A stretch of 64,000 bases of DNA from Lasioglossum baleicum (Eukaryota > Arthropoda > Insecta > Hymenoptera > Halictidae). A model generated the notes under the pieces. It was not told the DNA's origin. It worked only from the letters and a program-made list of their open reading frames with translations, and did no database searches. The stretch is from contig NC_134943.1 in the NCBI RefSeq assembly GCF_051020765.1, positions 8,494,001 through 8,558,000 on the forward strand. The letters are read 5' to 3'. Positions 1 through 12,200 of this stretch are shown here, piece by piece (positions within the stretch are counted from its first letter, which is position 1; the number at the start of each line of letters is the position of its first letter). A program made the translations under genes and the position numbers.

Positions 1-1441
1 AATGTAAATTAATCTAAAAATTTGAAAAAAGGTATCACGTTTGATGTGATGACGTAACAAATAAAACACTAACAACGAACACAGTAATAATAACAATATC
101 AATAAAAAGCAACGACAACAATAAAAAATAACGAAACTGAAAGATATATGAAAAACGCAAGGGAGATGTAGACTGCACGTTGATCGCTCGAAACTGCAGA
201 AACCAATTTTCATAAGAAGAAAGTTCGGAGGAAAACCTGACGATTGTATATTCATTACATTGTATATTCCTTAAATATACAATGAACGAAACCAATCCAT
301 AGGTTTCAACGAGTAGACTAAACAAACCGCTAAGTGATGACGGCATCGGCTGCGTTCGGGCCCGGCCCGGGCTGTGATTGTCACGAGCGTAAACGTAAAA
401 CGACGTAATGGCAATTATATTTTGGTACTACAATAAACTAGAGAATCTCTACTTTATAATAATGTAAAAATCATCGCGTGGGGCGACGTGGGGCATATAC
501 TGATTCATTGACGAAGAGGAGTAACATGGGCGTTTCTGTGGAAAAATAAGTACCGTCTTCGACACTTAATTTACAAAAATAGAGGAATGTTATCGATAAT
601 TTGGAATTACTAAAGTGAAAATACATGTTTTGAGATGCTATATCCATCATACATAGGAAATTTAAATACTCCTTCGTACATTTTAACATATTTCTAGCGC
701 GTATGACAATGTGCCCATTCATTTATAGGTTAGGCGTCCGCCTTTTAGGTGAAGTTTACACGCTCTGCAAACATACAACAAAAGAATTTTAAGTTTTAAT
801 ATTCAAGGGTTTTAATACACGGTTATTTTAGATAATATTGGCACAGTTAGTTTTTGTTTATTTGAAAGTTAATTTTGTCCAGCTAAAAAGGCCATTCGTC
901 ACACTGTGCGCCGCCGTTCTCCTCCCGGAATTTCGACGATATTTAGCCGGCGAGAACGATCTACACGATGAAATTATTCAGCACCGTCGGTTAAAACTGT
1001 ACTTTCCATTTATTGTTCATTCTAATGGCAGCGTTTTACGTTCGGCCAGGATCGCTACCAAGTTAACGAAAAATAAAATGTTCAAGGGCCGAGACTGGTC
1101 GTTCCAAGGGACATAAATTCTGTATACGCGAAAGAACTCGAGAAACGCCATGAAGTTAAGTAGACTATGAGCGAAGCTTATCAAATTACTATTGGAAAGC
1201 TGGTCTTTTTAAAGTGAGGATAAATTTTGTTACACACTTATACACTTCATCCTGTTCTCTTTCTCTTGATCTCGAGACTCGATCAGGATCATTGATCCAT
1301 AGAGCCACCGATGATTATAATCGGATCATCCCATGCCAAATCGATCACTTTTCGCAGGCACCATCGTCGATTTTATTCTAAATGAAATATTGGGTGCAAA
1401 ACTAAGCCCGATATAGACAAGCTCGCGCCCTTTATTGTATA
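1..1441. other. Unique sequence, no gene seen
   Basis: AT-rich for the first 330 bases, then mixed. The reading frames are all short (103 codons or fewer), have no recognisable domain and are not flanked by convincing splice sites. A small hairpin around 253-286 is built from two copies of a TGTATATT-type motif. Nothing else stands out. Confidence 0.6.
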
Positions 1442-1790
1442 CAGTGTTCCCACGATTGTTGTGAGAACCTCGGGGGTATCGAGTCTCAAGAAACGAATGG
1501 AACTACGTTTTTTTTTACGTGTGTGTGTGTGTCGAACATAGATTTCTTGGATAGCTTTTCCAAATGTAAACGACGATCCTGGATAAACAACGATGCTAAG
1601 CGGGAAATTGTTGTATTTTACTACTGCTATTCCATACGTGAGAATGATACATCGAGTATCATAAAACCCCAATACCTTAATTTCTTTGTAGCGAGATCGA
1701 CCGCCCCCACCGGGGGAATTCCCTAGTAGTGGGGATAAAAAAGTCACATCATCCGCATATCCGAAAGTCACATCAATCGCGGCAACACTG
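1442..1790 (-). mobile_element. TA-flanked MITE, family A copy 1 (pogo/mariner-like)
   Basis: A 349-bp non-autonomous element. Its ends are the imperfect inverted repeats CAGTGTTCCCACGATTG on the left and the reverse complement CAATCGCGGCAACACTG on the right, flanked by TA on both sides (1440-1441 and 1791-1792). The interior matches 20326-20590 and 38863-39712, both in the opposite orientation, including the run around the CCCCCGAGGT motif and a GTGTGTGTG tract at about 1521. TA duplication and CAGTG ends fit the Tc1/mariner/pogo group; the pogo assignment is inference. It has no coding capacity, and the reading frames across it are chance. Confidence 0.75.
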
Positions 1791-1981
1791 TAGTCGAAAC
1801 TAGTTTAGAAAAATGGCAGTGGGGGTATAAGAAAATCTGGAAGACATTTCTATGTTTTCCAGATGTATTTACTTTCCTGGCATGTGAGCCCCACCTCCTA
1901 CTTACATGAACACGTGGTTCCAAGAAGGCAGTAAAAAGTCACGTAGGCAAAGCCTCGGTACGTAACAATCGAAATAAAATA

Positions 1982-2040
1982 TTAGGTCGTTCGGTAAGTC
2001 ATTTCGTTTTCTCAAGGGAAAATGAAGTTTTATGACAATT
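1982..2040 (+). mobile_element. Solo mariner-type terminal repeat
   Basis: Begins TTAGGTCGTTCGGTAAGTCA and is nearly identical over about 45 bases to 13849-13895. Mariner inverted repeats in insects commonly begin TTAGGT followed by a pyrimidine/G-rich stretch. No inverted partner was found in the window, so this is a single end or a deleted copy. Confidence 0.5.
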
Positions 2041-2168
2041 TTGTTCTACGATCTCTTGCGAATTTTCAAACAAACTAAACCACGATTTCGCGATCTAAAA
2101 TGAAGTTAAGTAATATGTAACCAGACTGCGTATGTTTCTGTAGTATGCAATTTTCGTAAACGAATTAT

Positions 2169-2825
2169 GAAAAAAAAACGCACTAAAAAGTATAAAATAA
2201 TTTCCATTTAATTTATGCGAATACACACGAACTGAATACAATACAATCTTTTCGGAGGCGGCGCAAAATTGAAAATTTTCGACACTGGAAATTACGAAAT
2301 CAGCAACATCTGTCATTTGGAAGATTTTTAATTTTTGCGCCGCCTCCGGAAAGATTGTATTGTATTTAAGTTCGTCTGTATTTACATAAATTAAATGGAA
2401 ATTATTTTATACTTTTTAGTGCGTTTTTTCGAAGTCGGTTTAATTTTATAAAATTCCTTTTATTTCACACACTTTTTATCTCTGTCAGCCGTCACATTCC
2501 AAATCGTAATTTATAAACATCTGAAAGCCGCAATCGATAACGGTAACGACGTCGCGTTAATAAATATCTAATATCTAACATTCAGCGGAGTTCACAACAG
2601 TATCACCACCCTACATTTTCGCAAATAAAATCGTAATTAATAAAAAAATGTAAAATTTTTTTTGCACGGGACCATCCCGGGAACATACTCTACAAAATGC
2701 AAAAGGTTTCGCTCCGATTGGTCCATCCATCTCGGCGTAATCGGTAAACATACATAGAAAAAAAACGAAAGAAAAAGGCACATACAGATCGAATTGAGTA
2801 ACCTCCTCCTTTTTCGAAGTCGGTT
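2169..2825 (-). mobile_element. Composite dispersed repeat with hairpin module, copy 1
   Basis: The left part (2169-2440) is an almost complete hairpin. Arms starting GAAAAAAAACGCACTAAAA fold onto the right arm, which ends TTTTTTCGAAGTCGGTT, and the inner stem carries a GGAGGCGGCGC motif on both sides. The adjoining part (2441-2825) ends with another TTTTTCGAAGTCGGTT. The whole unit recurs, reverse-complemented, at 52167-52834, with both modules in the same arrangement. The CGACTTCGAAAAA motif therefore delimits both modules. No transposase is encoded. I do not recognise the superfamily; a foldback or MITE-type element is the likely class. Confidence 0.7.
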
Positions 2826-3761
2826 AAAAAGTGAAACCAAATAAAAATCGTACTAAATTCTGTCGAATTTTATATTTTAGCAGTTCTTGAAAATTTTCAA
2901 AAGCCATAAATGCATCAAGACCAGCAGTCTACTAATAACAAATGGAAGCAATGCCACCTCTACACGAAAAACGAAATTACTTTTCGAACGTCCTGATAGG
3001 TCGTCGACGTATTAGATATTTTGGAGCTCGATCTTTAATTTGAAGTGTTTTTTCTTGGAAGAGGGGAGAATTTGCTCGGTTCAGTAGGAATTCTCGAGAT
3101 GGTTGGGGACAGCGATTACTCGAAAACCCTTTCGATCGGTGGCAGGGCTCGAGTGGGCCTCGGCGTCTTCATGAAAATGCAGAGAGGCCCGTAGACAATG
3201 CGCTCTCGTCCCGGCGAACTAATTAAATTCCGGAACGCGCGGGGCTCGGGCCGGGCCGGGTCGGAACGGGTCGAGACGTCCTGACTCGTGCCACTCGAGA
3301 GATCGTCAGTCCTTTCCACGTCGTTACCGGGAACAGTCGGGACTCGCTTGCAGCTGAAACGCGGCTCGAGCACGCTTTTCCATTTCCTGGCTCCGCCGAT
3401 AACTTATCTGGCCCGTGTTCGGCCCGCAGCGACGCTCGACGACGCTCACCGACGCGGAGGGATGCCCTAACCCCTAAATCTCGACTCCTAGTCGGTGTCC
3501 TAGTCAGAACCTGTCCGCGTCGCGACGTCTCGATGACGCGCGACGCTCTCCGCCCGGAAATTGGGGAAATGAAAAGCGGCGTGATCGAGCCAGATTATGT
3601 CCCCGACCTCGCTCCAACGACCGCGTTCACAAACGCGTGAATTATTTCTCTCCGTCATCGACCATCAAAATGAAATTGCTAAATGTTGCGCGCGACTCTC
3701 GCAATGTTCCATTTATTGTAACACCTTCGAAAAGAATCGGAATTCGTGCATCTTCTTATCG
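2826..3761. other. Unique sequence, becoming CpG-rich
   Basis: No gene seen. A solo copy of the terminal motif of the 8-bp-duplication MITE family lies on the minus strand at about 2921-2940 (AGACTGCTGGTCTTGATGCA when reversed). 3116-3660 is CpG-rich, without a supported reading frame. Confidence 0.5.
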
Positions 3762-3769
3762 GTAATAAG

Positions 3770-3970
3770 TTGACAGCGGATTTTATGCATTTACAACAAA
3801 AATGAGTAGGTGTAATTTCAAACAGTGAAAAGATTAGAAGAATTTAGAAATACTGTTATATTATTTTCGACCTATTAAACATATTAAGAAAGAAAATCAA
3901 TTTCTATTTCACTCCAGTTTGTTGAAAATCGGGTAGAAAATTTTTATTTTGCACAAAGATCTGCTGTCTA
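3770..3970. mobile_element. MITE with 8-bp target duplication, family K copy 1
   Basis: A 201-bp element bounded by a degenerate inverted repeat, consensus TAGACTGCGGATCTTTATGC, here TTGACAGCGGATTTTATGC on the left and the reverse of ATCTGCTGTCTA on the right. It is flanked by a perfect 8-bp direct repeat GTAATAAG (3762-3769 and 3971-3978). Two further complete copies with different perfect 8-bp repeats are at 56343-56545 and 62049-62218. An 8-bp duplication suits hAT or P-type transposases; the superfamily is unproven. Confidence 0.75.
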
Positions 3971-3978
3971 GTAATAAG

Positions 3979-6900
3979 TTTTATTTGTATTAGTTATATT
4001 TAGTTATAGATAAACTTATAGTGTACATCCTATCGGTAATTACCGATATGATATTTTCTTTGTAGGCTTGATTCAAGTAATCGATTTTCAATTCATATCA
4101 TCATTGGTGGAAAGTACTTGAAGATGACAAATATTAAAATAATCTAATGTTAAATAGCTGAAAAAACTCATGCTTTTTAAAATTTGGACTTAGACCTCTT
4201 TCACAATTATAAGTACATTTAAGCATTAATGTAAATGTAGCCATACAAAAAATAGAGATTTTCAATTTTCTCTTCTACGACGTTTTTGGGTATAAAAACG
4301 TTTTAATCCCTGCAACTGTAAAGAAAATGTTACGACAAGGGATTAAGCCACTTCCCGGAGTACTATGAAATTTGTATGCATCGCAAATACGATTTATCAA
4401 AGTCTCCTCTTTCCGAAGCGAGCCGCAGGACGCAACAGCGGGTCAACAGAGGTTTTAATTCGCGAGGCAGATCGGGGAGCCCAGCTAGCAGTCCCCCCTA
4501 TATTCGACGGAAGAAAAGGAAAGCTCGAAAGAGGAGGATCTCGCAGGGAACTTGGTGGAAACTTTACTCTTTATTTCGCGGAAGGTCAGCGTCTGCAGCC
4601 AGGGAGGAAACGCTTCCGGTGGTTGAAAGGACTCTTCGCCAGTAATCATCCCCCGGGCAGCTTATTCGCGAATTTCGAGTAGTCGAGATAACGCCGCGCC
4701 TCGGAATAAGTTTCGTGCCGTCCCATAGAAATCTCGAGAGGCCTGCTAATGGATTTCCTGTCCCCGAAATTGCGGACAAGACCGCGGCTCCTAATTACTT
4801 CAGCCTCTCAACCGTCTCTCGCCTTTGAGAATCGAATCGGAACTTCGAACGCAGCGCGCCGGTTTCACGTCCGCGACGTTCTTCTTTCGCGAGGATCGGC
4901 CCTTGTCTCCGCCATTTTCGCACGGGCCGGATCCGGCAATTATTTTTACTCTTGGCTTCCTCCGCGTTGCAAACTATAATAAATTAGCTAAAGGAAAACG
5001 CTAGAAGATACGCAGCGAGATTATCGTTGGCAACAAGATAGTATCGCGATTCAAATTGCACGAAGTTCGGACACACGATGCATTTTACTCGAAAACTATC
5101 GTACAATTTTCTCCCGTCTACTCCCTCGAAAACGGAGAAGACGATCTCGAAAAGCTCCCTTCTCCATCCACTTTGTCCGTCGAACGCATGTTTTAGTACT
5201 CTCCGCCGCGCCGAGCCGATCGGACGCGTGGAAAATTCCCCCAGGACGAGTAAAACACGACCGATAAAATAACCAGACCAATATTTATGCGGGCCCCTAT
5301 TTTTATAGACAAATTTTCAGAAAGAGAAGCGAACTGGAATTTCATTCCCCGCAGCAGTAGTTCCGTTCGATGAAATACGACACAAAACTGCATGAAATTC
5401 CGCAGAACTTTCCGTTTCTCCCGGAATCTTCTACAAACGCCTAGGGAGTTTGCAGTGGCGGTAGAATCTCATTCAAAGTGCCACAAAACGGTAACAAAAG
5501 ATCCTATCCCAAAGTTTCCGGTTTAGTTACGAAGAGGACGCTTCGATCTACGAATTCGCGGTAATTCGAGTCGAGAAAAACATTCTTTTACCCCCGTAGA
5601 GCCGATCAACCCTTTCAAATGTTTTATTTGAAAATTTCACACAAGTAATCGATTTTTAAACGAGTTACCCAACTTCTCCCGATTTCAACTATCCAAATCC
5701 ACAAACAAGGCCAGCAATTAGTCTTAAGAAATCGTCAATTACCCGAACCGAAGCCGGTGAACGCAGGTAGGTGCAAGACTGCGTTTTATTCTCTATCCGA
5801 ATCTTTAAACTAAACTTTCCTCTTTTTAAACGTCCACCTTAGGACGTAACAGTCCTAATCGGTGGGCTTGTCGCGGAATATGATTCATAAACGGATCCAG
5901 AAGAGCGTTTGACCCAGGTGAATCGGTTCAATAAATCCTCGCGGTGTGTTCCTATCGGTTCTCTCTCGACCCCTCCCTAGCGGAGGTAGGGCTTGCGCGG
6001 GCCCGCCGAGAACAAACAATTATTTCCTCTATCTGATCCCATTTGGAAAAAGGCTGGCCGAGCGGCGGGAGCCCGGCAGAGACGTTTTCGCGCCCTATCT
6101 GCCCTCGATACGAAGCAATTTTGCCGAAGTGGTTCTCGCGCCGAGTATTTCCAGCGCGGATCGTTAACGCGGCTTGCTCCTCTTTTTCCTGCCGAAAAAG
6201 AGGAGGAGAGTAGGAATAGGGTGGGAAAGGAGGAGAGAGCGCTGCGAGCCGGGAATCGATCCCGGAGATTCGACGGCCGACGGGAATTTACATGAAAATT
6301 ATTTTTTCTCTTCTCTTAGGGGATCCTCCCTCGCGCTATTCACTTTGCAACCCCCTGGAGGAGCCGTCGTCGCGCGTCGGTTCGACGGATACAAGGGTTG
6401 GGAAGGTTCGGGAGGTGCTTTCGTTGCGATAGGAGTGCTCGCTGCTTCCAGCTAGGTGTATTCGACGAGTTAATAATAGCGGTGCATAGAGATTATATTT
6501 TTTTTTGCGAACACTTTCCTCGGGGTACGCTCTCTCTCTGGCTTTAGTCCATGGCGCTATTCCCTAATGGCGCGAGGCCATCGGAATCCGTGGATTAGAA
6601 CGCTGAAAGAGGTACTTCTGTTGCGATAGAAGCTCCCTCCCAGCTTCCAGGTAGGTATACGGGACAAGGGAGTAATTTTTCGGGATTTTTGGCTGAGAGG
6701 AAAGACTAGCCTTTATTTAATGTTCTCGGTGAATCGGTCCTGCGAGAGTTCTCCGGTGAATTTGATGCATACCACGGTCCCCAGCTGACGATCCCGATCG
6801 TACTACGTGTTGCCGGTAGGTATCTACTCCATCGGTTTCTGTGTTTTTTGTTTTTTAACGGAAGAGAGAGCGGGAGACAAAGGGCACACTCATGGACAGA

Positions 6901-7109
6901 AAGCTCCCGGCACGTGCGCAGATGTACCGGCAGCCGGTTCAAGCCTGTTGTTTGCCACATTGTTGTCGATAGTGATCGATAGGTGACTGTTGAAACGAAA
7001 TTGCCTGGACCAAGGCTATTTCTGCGAGTAGAACTCGAAAACGTCGGGAACACGGGTTTCTGTCAAACTTATTTTACGCTCTCCGTCATATCTCCCACAT
7101 ACGTCTCGT
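3979..7109. other. Unique sequence, no gene seen
   Basis: 3979-4330 is AT-rich and shares a weak block with 53965-54090 (around a TTTTAATYTTTGACTTGGACC-like stretch), so part of it is probably an old repeat. 4365-7050 is CpG-rich with many overlapping short frames (at most 115 codons) and no recognisable protein. A CCGCCATTTT site at about 4912 matches the YY1/Pho core. Confidence 0.5.
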
Positions 7110-8756
7110 TTAAAATTTTTGAGATATTAGCTCAGGAGTACGAGAATAGAATTTAAAAGCACCTCGTCGCTCAAAAGTACGAATGCCAAATCCAAGTCTT
7201 AATGATAACTGTTCAAAAAAGTTGGTATTTCTATTGGCGAGGCTTTTGAAAGTGCTCAGAAGTACGAAAATCGAATTTGGTGCGCAACAACCTGCTCAGA
7301 AGTACGAAAGCAGAACTCGAGCTTGTCAAAATTGTCCGAGAAATAGATGCTTCAACTTTTGAGGCTAGCAAGATGGCTCAGAAGTATGAATACCAAATTT
7401 GAATGCCGCGAAAACCGCTCAAAAGTTCGCTTGCGAGGCATCACAAATGCTCAGATGTACGAAAATCAAATTTGGTGCGCAACAACCTGCTCAGAAGTAC
7501 GAAAGGAGAACTCGAGCTTGTCAAAATTGTCCGAGAAATAGGTGCTTCAACTTTTGAGGCTAGCAAGATGGCTCAGAAGTATGAATACCAAATTTGAATG
7601 CCGCGAAAACCGCTCAAAAGTTCGCTTGCGAGGCATCAGAAATGCTCAGAAGTACGAAAATCGAATTTGGTGCGCAACAACCTGCTCAGAAGTACGAAAG
7701 CAGAACTCGAGCTTGTCAAAATTGTCCGAGAAATAGGTGCTTCAACTTTTGAGGCTAGCAAGATGGCTCAGAAGTATGAATACCAAATTTGAATGCCGCG
7801 AAAACTGCTCAAAAGTTCGCTTGCGAGGCATCAGAAATGCTCAGATGTACGAAAATCAAATTTGGTGCGCAACAACCTGCTCAGAAGTACGAAAGGAGAA
7901 CTCGAGCTTGTCAAAATTGTCCGAGAAATAGGTGCTTCAACTTTTGAGGCTAGCAAGATGGCTCAGAAGTATGAATACCAAATTTGAATGCCGCGAAAAC
8001 CGCTCAAAAGTTCGCTTGCGAGGCATCAGAAATGCTCAGATGTACGAAAATCGAATTTGGTGCGCAACAACCTGCTCAGAAGTACGAAAGGAGAACTCGA
8101 GCTTGTCAAAATTGTCCGAGAAATAGGTGCTTCAACTTTTGAGGCTAGCAAGATGGCTCAGAAGTATGAATACCAAATTTGAATGCCGCGAAAACTGCTC
8201 AAAAGTTCGCTTGCGAGGCATCAGAAATGCTCAGATGTACGAAAATCAAATTTGGTGCGCAACAACCTGCTCAGAAGTACGAAAGGAGAACTCGAGCTTG
8301 TCAAAATTGTCCGAGAAATAGGTGCTTCAACTTTTGAGGCTAGCAAGATGGCTCAGAAGTATGAATACCAAATTTGAATGCCGCGAAAACTGCTCAAAAG
8401 TTCGCTTGCGAGGCATCAGAAATGCTCAGATGTACGAAAATCGAATTTGGTGCGCAACAACCTGCTCAGAAGTACGAAAGGAGAACTCGAGCTTGTCAAA
8501 ATTGTCCGAGAAATAGGTGCTTCAACTTTTGAGGCTAGCAAGATGGCTCAGAAGTATGAATACCAAATTTGAATGCCGCGAAAACCGCTCAAAAGTTCGC
8601 TTTGCGAGGCATCAGAAATGCTCAGATGTACGAAAATCAAATCTGAGTAGTTGCTACCTGTTCAGAAATGAGGGATTCGAACTTTTGAGGCTTCCAAACT
8701 GGCTCAAAAGTACAAAAACCGAATCTGCGTGCTCATAATATCGCTCAAAACTACAT
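7110..8756 (+). repeat. 195-bp satellite array with dimeric higher-order pattern
   Basis: Seven complete, almost identical 195-bp units run from 7254 to 8619 (unit starts 7254, 7449, 7644, 7839, 8034, 8229, 8424), with decayed units on both flanks. Each unit holds four copies of a GCTCARAAGT-type submotif spaced about 40, 82, 41 and 32 bp, so the unit grew from a monomer of about 40 bp. Because 195 is 65 codons, two frames stay open for exactly 64 codons per unit and each hits one stop per unit; these are shadows and not a repeat protein. Unit position 20 alternates G, A, G, A, G, A, G, A across eight units. Inner units are more alike than the flanks, as expected from unequal exchange. Confidence 0.95.
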
Positions 8757-9225
8757 TTTGATACTTCTATACTAATACTTTGGACCCATAAATCTTTCGG
8801 TCTGCGTTAGGATTAGTGACGCAAGAATGTAATTAGGACGTAGCGAGGGAAGTGGACGGTTTTATGTGGTAAAACAAAAAAAAATACAACACTCGTTTAA
8901 TCGTCCAATAATCATTTTTATTGCATTTTTTAACATATACAGAACCATCATGTATACACAATACATATAATAAATACATATATACAAAATGCAATACAAC
9001 GACTGTTATTTCCGATAAAATATTGTAACGCAACGAAGTGACGAGAGTAACATGGCTCTAGGGGAGGCTCCGGGATAGGGTTCGCGATCCTTGGACGAGA
9101 GGTCCCGTTCCGCAACGATCCGCCCCAGATAGCCGGTCGTTCAGCCAGGCGGAAACGGGCGATGCTAACCGTGTGTGTTCGTCTAGGTGCATGTGTGTAT
9201 GCACAAGTGTGTGGATACACGTTCA

Positions 9226-9226
<1 letters not shown>
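8757..9226. other. Unique sequence, possible minus-strand transcript end
   Basis: On the minus strand an AATAAA hexamer (plus-strand TTTATT at about 8916) is followed about 20 bases later by a T/G-rich stretch, the arrangement of a polyadenylation site. Upstream of it on the same strand is an open stretch of about 70 codons (9170 down to 8948) without recognisable homology. Support is weak and no exon is called. Confidence 0.25.

Positions 9227-9251
<25 letters not shown>
9227..9251 (+). repeat. (GA)n microsatellite
   Basis: An uninterrupted GA tract of about 25 bp, followed by a G-rich stretch. Further GA/TC tracts at 10249-10267, about 10650-10670, 30764-30785, 37769-37811 and 55619-55643 show this is a general habit of the unique DNA. 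GA tracts can bind GAGA-type factors, but nothing here proves use. Confidence 0.9.
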
Positions 9252-9256
<5 letters not shown>

Positions 9257-12200
9257 ATAGTAAGAGGGAAAGCGAGGGTTGAGAGAGATAGAGAGAGGAG
9301 TGGATCCGTCGACGACGAACGGCGCGGCGGTGGCGTTCCTGGTAAACGGGAACGGGAATCAATCGATCGATCGGTTATAAACGGCGCGGGATGGATTAAT
9401 TAAAAACCGGCCGGCGACAAAGGATCCCTCGGGGCTGAGAGGTGAGAGAGGAGCGCGGGTGCTTCGCGCGGCGGAAAGCCTTGAACTGTTCGCGAACCAG
9501 ACCAGAAATACGCGGGCGCAACTTTTTCACTTTCCCGGGACAATCGCGGCCGATTCTATAGCTAGTGAAACTCGATCGAACGTCCATCCTCCTCGTCGTC
9601 GTCCCCTACTTCGCAGCCATCGAGAAAACGGATTCGTTGATCGGCTGGTTTCGATATCCCCATGGGCGGCTCCTCTTCGATCAAACCTCGCTTTCAAAGA
9701 TCGCAGCTTTCGGTACGACGTCGACGTTTACGACAACGCTGTTTCGAGGATAAAGGACGAGTGTGCGAATCGGTGAAAGGTCGCGGAGGGTTGCAGAGGA
9801 TGCTGGATCGGTGGCTGGGATCTCGAGTGTCTCTCTGTGCCTTCAAGGTTTTAGGCAAATTAAAAGCTGACCGGATCGAGGGACCAACATTTTATGCTTC
9901 GTGTGCGCGCGCTGTTTACCAAAGGTCCCAAAGGCGATCGAGAAGAGTGGAATCGGATAAAAAGCATTCGGTCGACCATCAGCCGCCATTGAAATGAATA
10001 TCGCAACGCTGCGATGCTGTTCTGTGCTCTGCTGTGAGCTACGAGCCACGAGCTATGTGAGCAGTGAGGCAGTAAACGTGAAACGCGGAACAAGGCGCCG
10101 CGAGTTCGAAAATGATAAGACCGCTTCGACTTCGAGGCAGATATCCGTTTGTTACTCAACTCTGTTCGCTCGTTCCCGTTTGATCCGCTATCGGGAAACA
10201 ACTGACAGGGCCAGGGAACGCGCGCGTCTCGGGCCAAAGACCTCCCGTGAAGAGAGAGAGAGAGAGACAGAGAGAATGAACGTCTCTTCCGGCCCGCGTC
10301 TGATTACTGAAAGTCCACCGGCTTTTCGCGACTGCTCGTGCAGCCTCCAGTGGCTCCTCAGGTTTCCTCATCTCGCTTATTCAGCGACGGTTCGAAGGGA
10401 AACCGTGCTTCTCTTCTTTTGATTGGTTCGTTAGCGGGATCCGCGACGCGAATGAGGGACGACGCGCTGCCGTGGATAGCAAATAAAAGAGGAACGGGGG
10501 GGAACGGGGGACCAGGGCTGTCAGGGGGAAACAGAGAGGAGAGAGAGAGAAGCCGAAGAGTGTCTTCTTCTTCCGCGTCCTTGACTCGTAGAGTCCTCGT
10601 CTCTTGCTCGAAGAAATGAAGAGGAAAGGAGGGAGAGAACCGTCACGACTCTCTCTCTCTCTCTCTATTTTCTTATCGCTCTGTGTTACAACCTCTGCAA
10701 CGCGCTACAATGTTAACTTGCAAAACGAACAACGAGAAATAAAACGAACTGCAAGTAACTGGAACCCTTGCACTCGACCTTGATACCCCAACCGAACGAA
10801 AGAAAAGCGAAACGAACAACGCGTCGAAATGTCGTCGGGCGAGAGCGGTTCCGGGGCGAGGAGAGAAGACATTTCGTAATTCTCACCGCGCGCAGGCATG
10901 CTCGTTTAATTTTTAATTAACGTACGACTTCCCGTGTAATTTATGCCGGGAGGAAGTGGCGCGATTTCCCGTCCAGAAATTCGGCCAGGAAAATACTGGC
11001 GCTGCGAGCCGGAGTAGCTTTGCCGATGTAAAAACAAGTTTCGCTTTGAAGCCGAGCGGAGCCGAGCCGAGACGAGCCAGGCTCGGTCTCTCACGCTCCA
11101 AAAATTATCCAGCGGCGTCGCTTCTCCCCGTCTCGTTAATTAAAAATATGTCTTAACGCGGCTAGCTGACTGAGCGCGACTTATCGCCGCGGCCGTGCTT
11201 CATTAATTACGAAACTTCGAGACGCAATTACACTCGATGTCTCTCTCTTTCTCCTGCATCTGCGAGTTTCTCTCTCAGCGAATTTGACCAGCGACACTCG
11301 CCTTTATCACAGTCTCGACTGTACTCTACCAGATTGCTACTTTCTCGACGCTATCACGATGGATCTTCCAATAAACAGACTTGGCTACCTGTTAGCTGCG
11401 TTTCACCACGCTTCCCGAGCACATCTTCTTGTCGCGACTGTTCGGGTCACTGGATAGTCTCGACTACCGCCTAAACCCTTTGACTCACGGCTTAGAATCA
11501 GCCTGTTCTTCGAGCTGATCCGAATCTGGCAACTTCGAGGAGATTAGCCCATTCTTCGGGTAGCTAGCGTCTTCCTCGGTGTCGTCCTAATCCGTTTCCT
11601 ACTGCATCTTAACGCCCGGTTGCCGCGAGAAGCCTATCAATCCTCTTCTTGCCGCCGGCGTTGATCGACCGGTAGCCTAATAACCGGCGTTTTGCCGCTA
11701 TCGCTTGACCGAGCCGTTTCGCGAATCGATGAGCCGTCGAGCGAAGATTGCCTGGCTTATGGACAGCCGCCACGCCGCCGCCGGTTCGAACAAGAACTTC
11801 GGACTCCTCTTCTTCTTCTTCTTCATCCAGCTGCCTGATCGACGATCCGCCGCGATTCATCGATTACCAGTTTATAACGAATCTCCTTGGACGACGCTTC
11901 GGACGCGCGTTCCTCGCCCCAGAGCGGACGAGCAGGAATTGAACGCAAAAAAACGCGAACGAAGAACGAGGACGAGGAAGGGAATCGGCCTCGAAAACAA
12001 TCGTTTCAGTATCCGGTCGAGAAATAATCGGAGCTGTCGTCGCGCGTCGCCGTCCGACGCTCCGGACTCGCTCGCAGGTCGTCTGGCGCCTGTCGCTCAT
12101 CCATTATACATGAAAACCGCTCGACCAGTGGCCCGCTGACGCTTTTTCCTCGAGATTCCAGCCTCCCCGGCCTGCCTACGCTGTCCTGGCCAACCACGAT

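Noticed and set aside
7254..8619. Ladder of 64-residue ORFs as a repeat-protein or toxin array
   Set aside because: The frames exist because the satellite unit is 65 codons long; each is closed by a stop in every unit, and two frames are equally open.
7254..8619. CRISPR-like regular repeat
   Set aside because: There are no variable spacers; the whole 195-bp unit is repeated, and the genome is eukaryotic.
8640..8700. tRNA T-arm-like GGATTCGAAC stretch
   Set aside because: No acceptor, D or anticodon stems can be formed around it; it lies in decayed satellite sequence.
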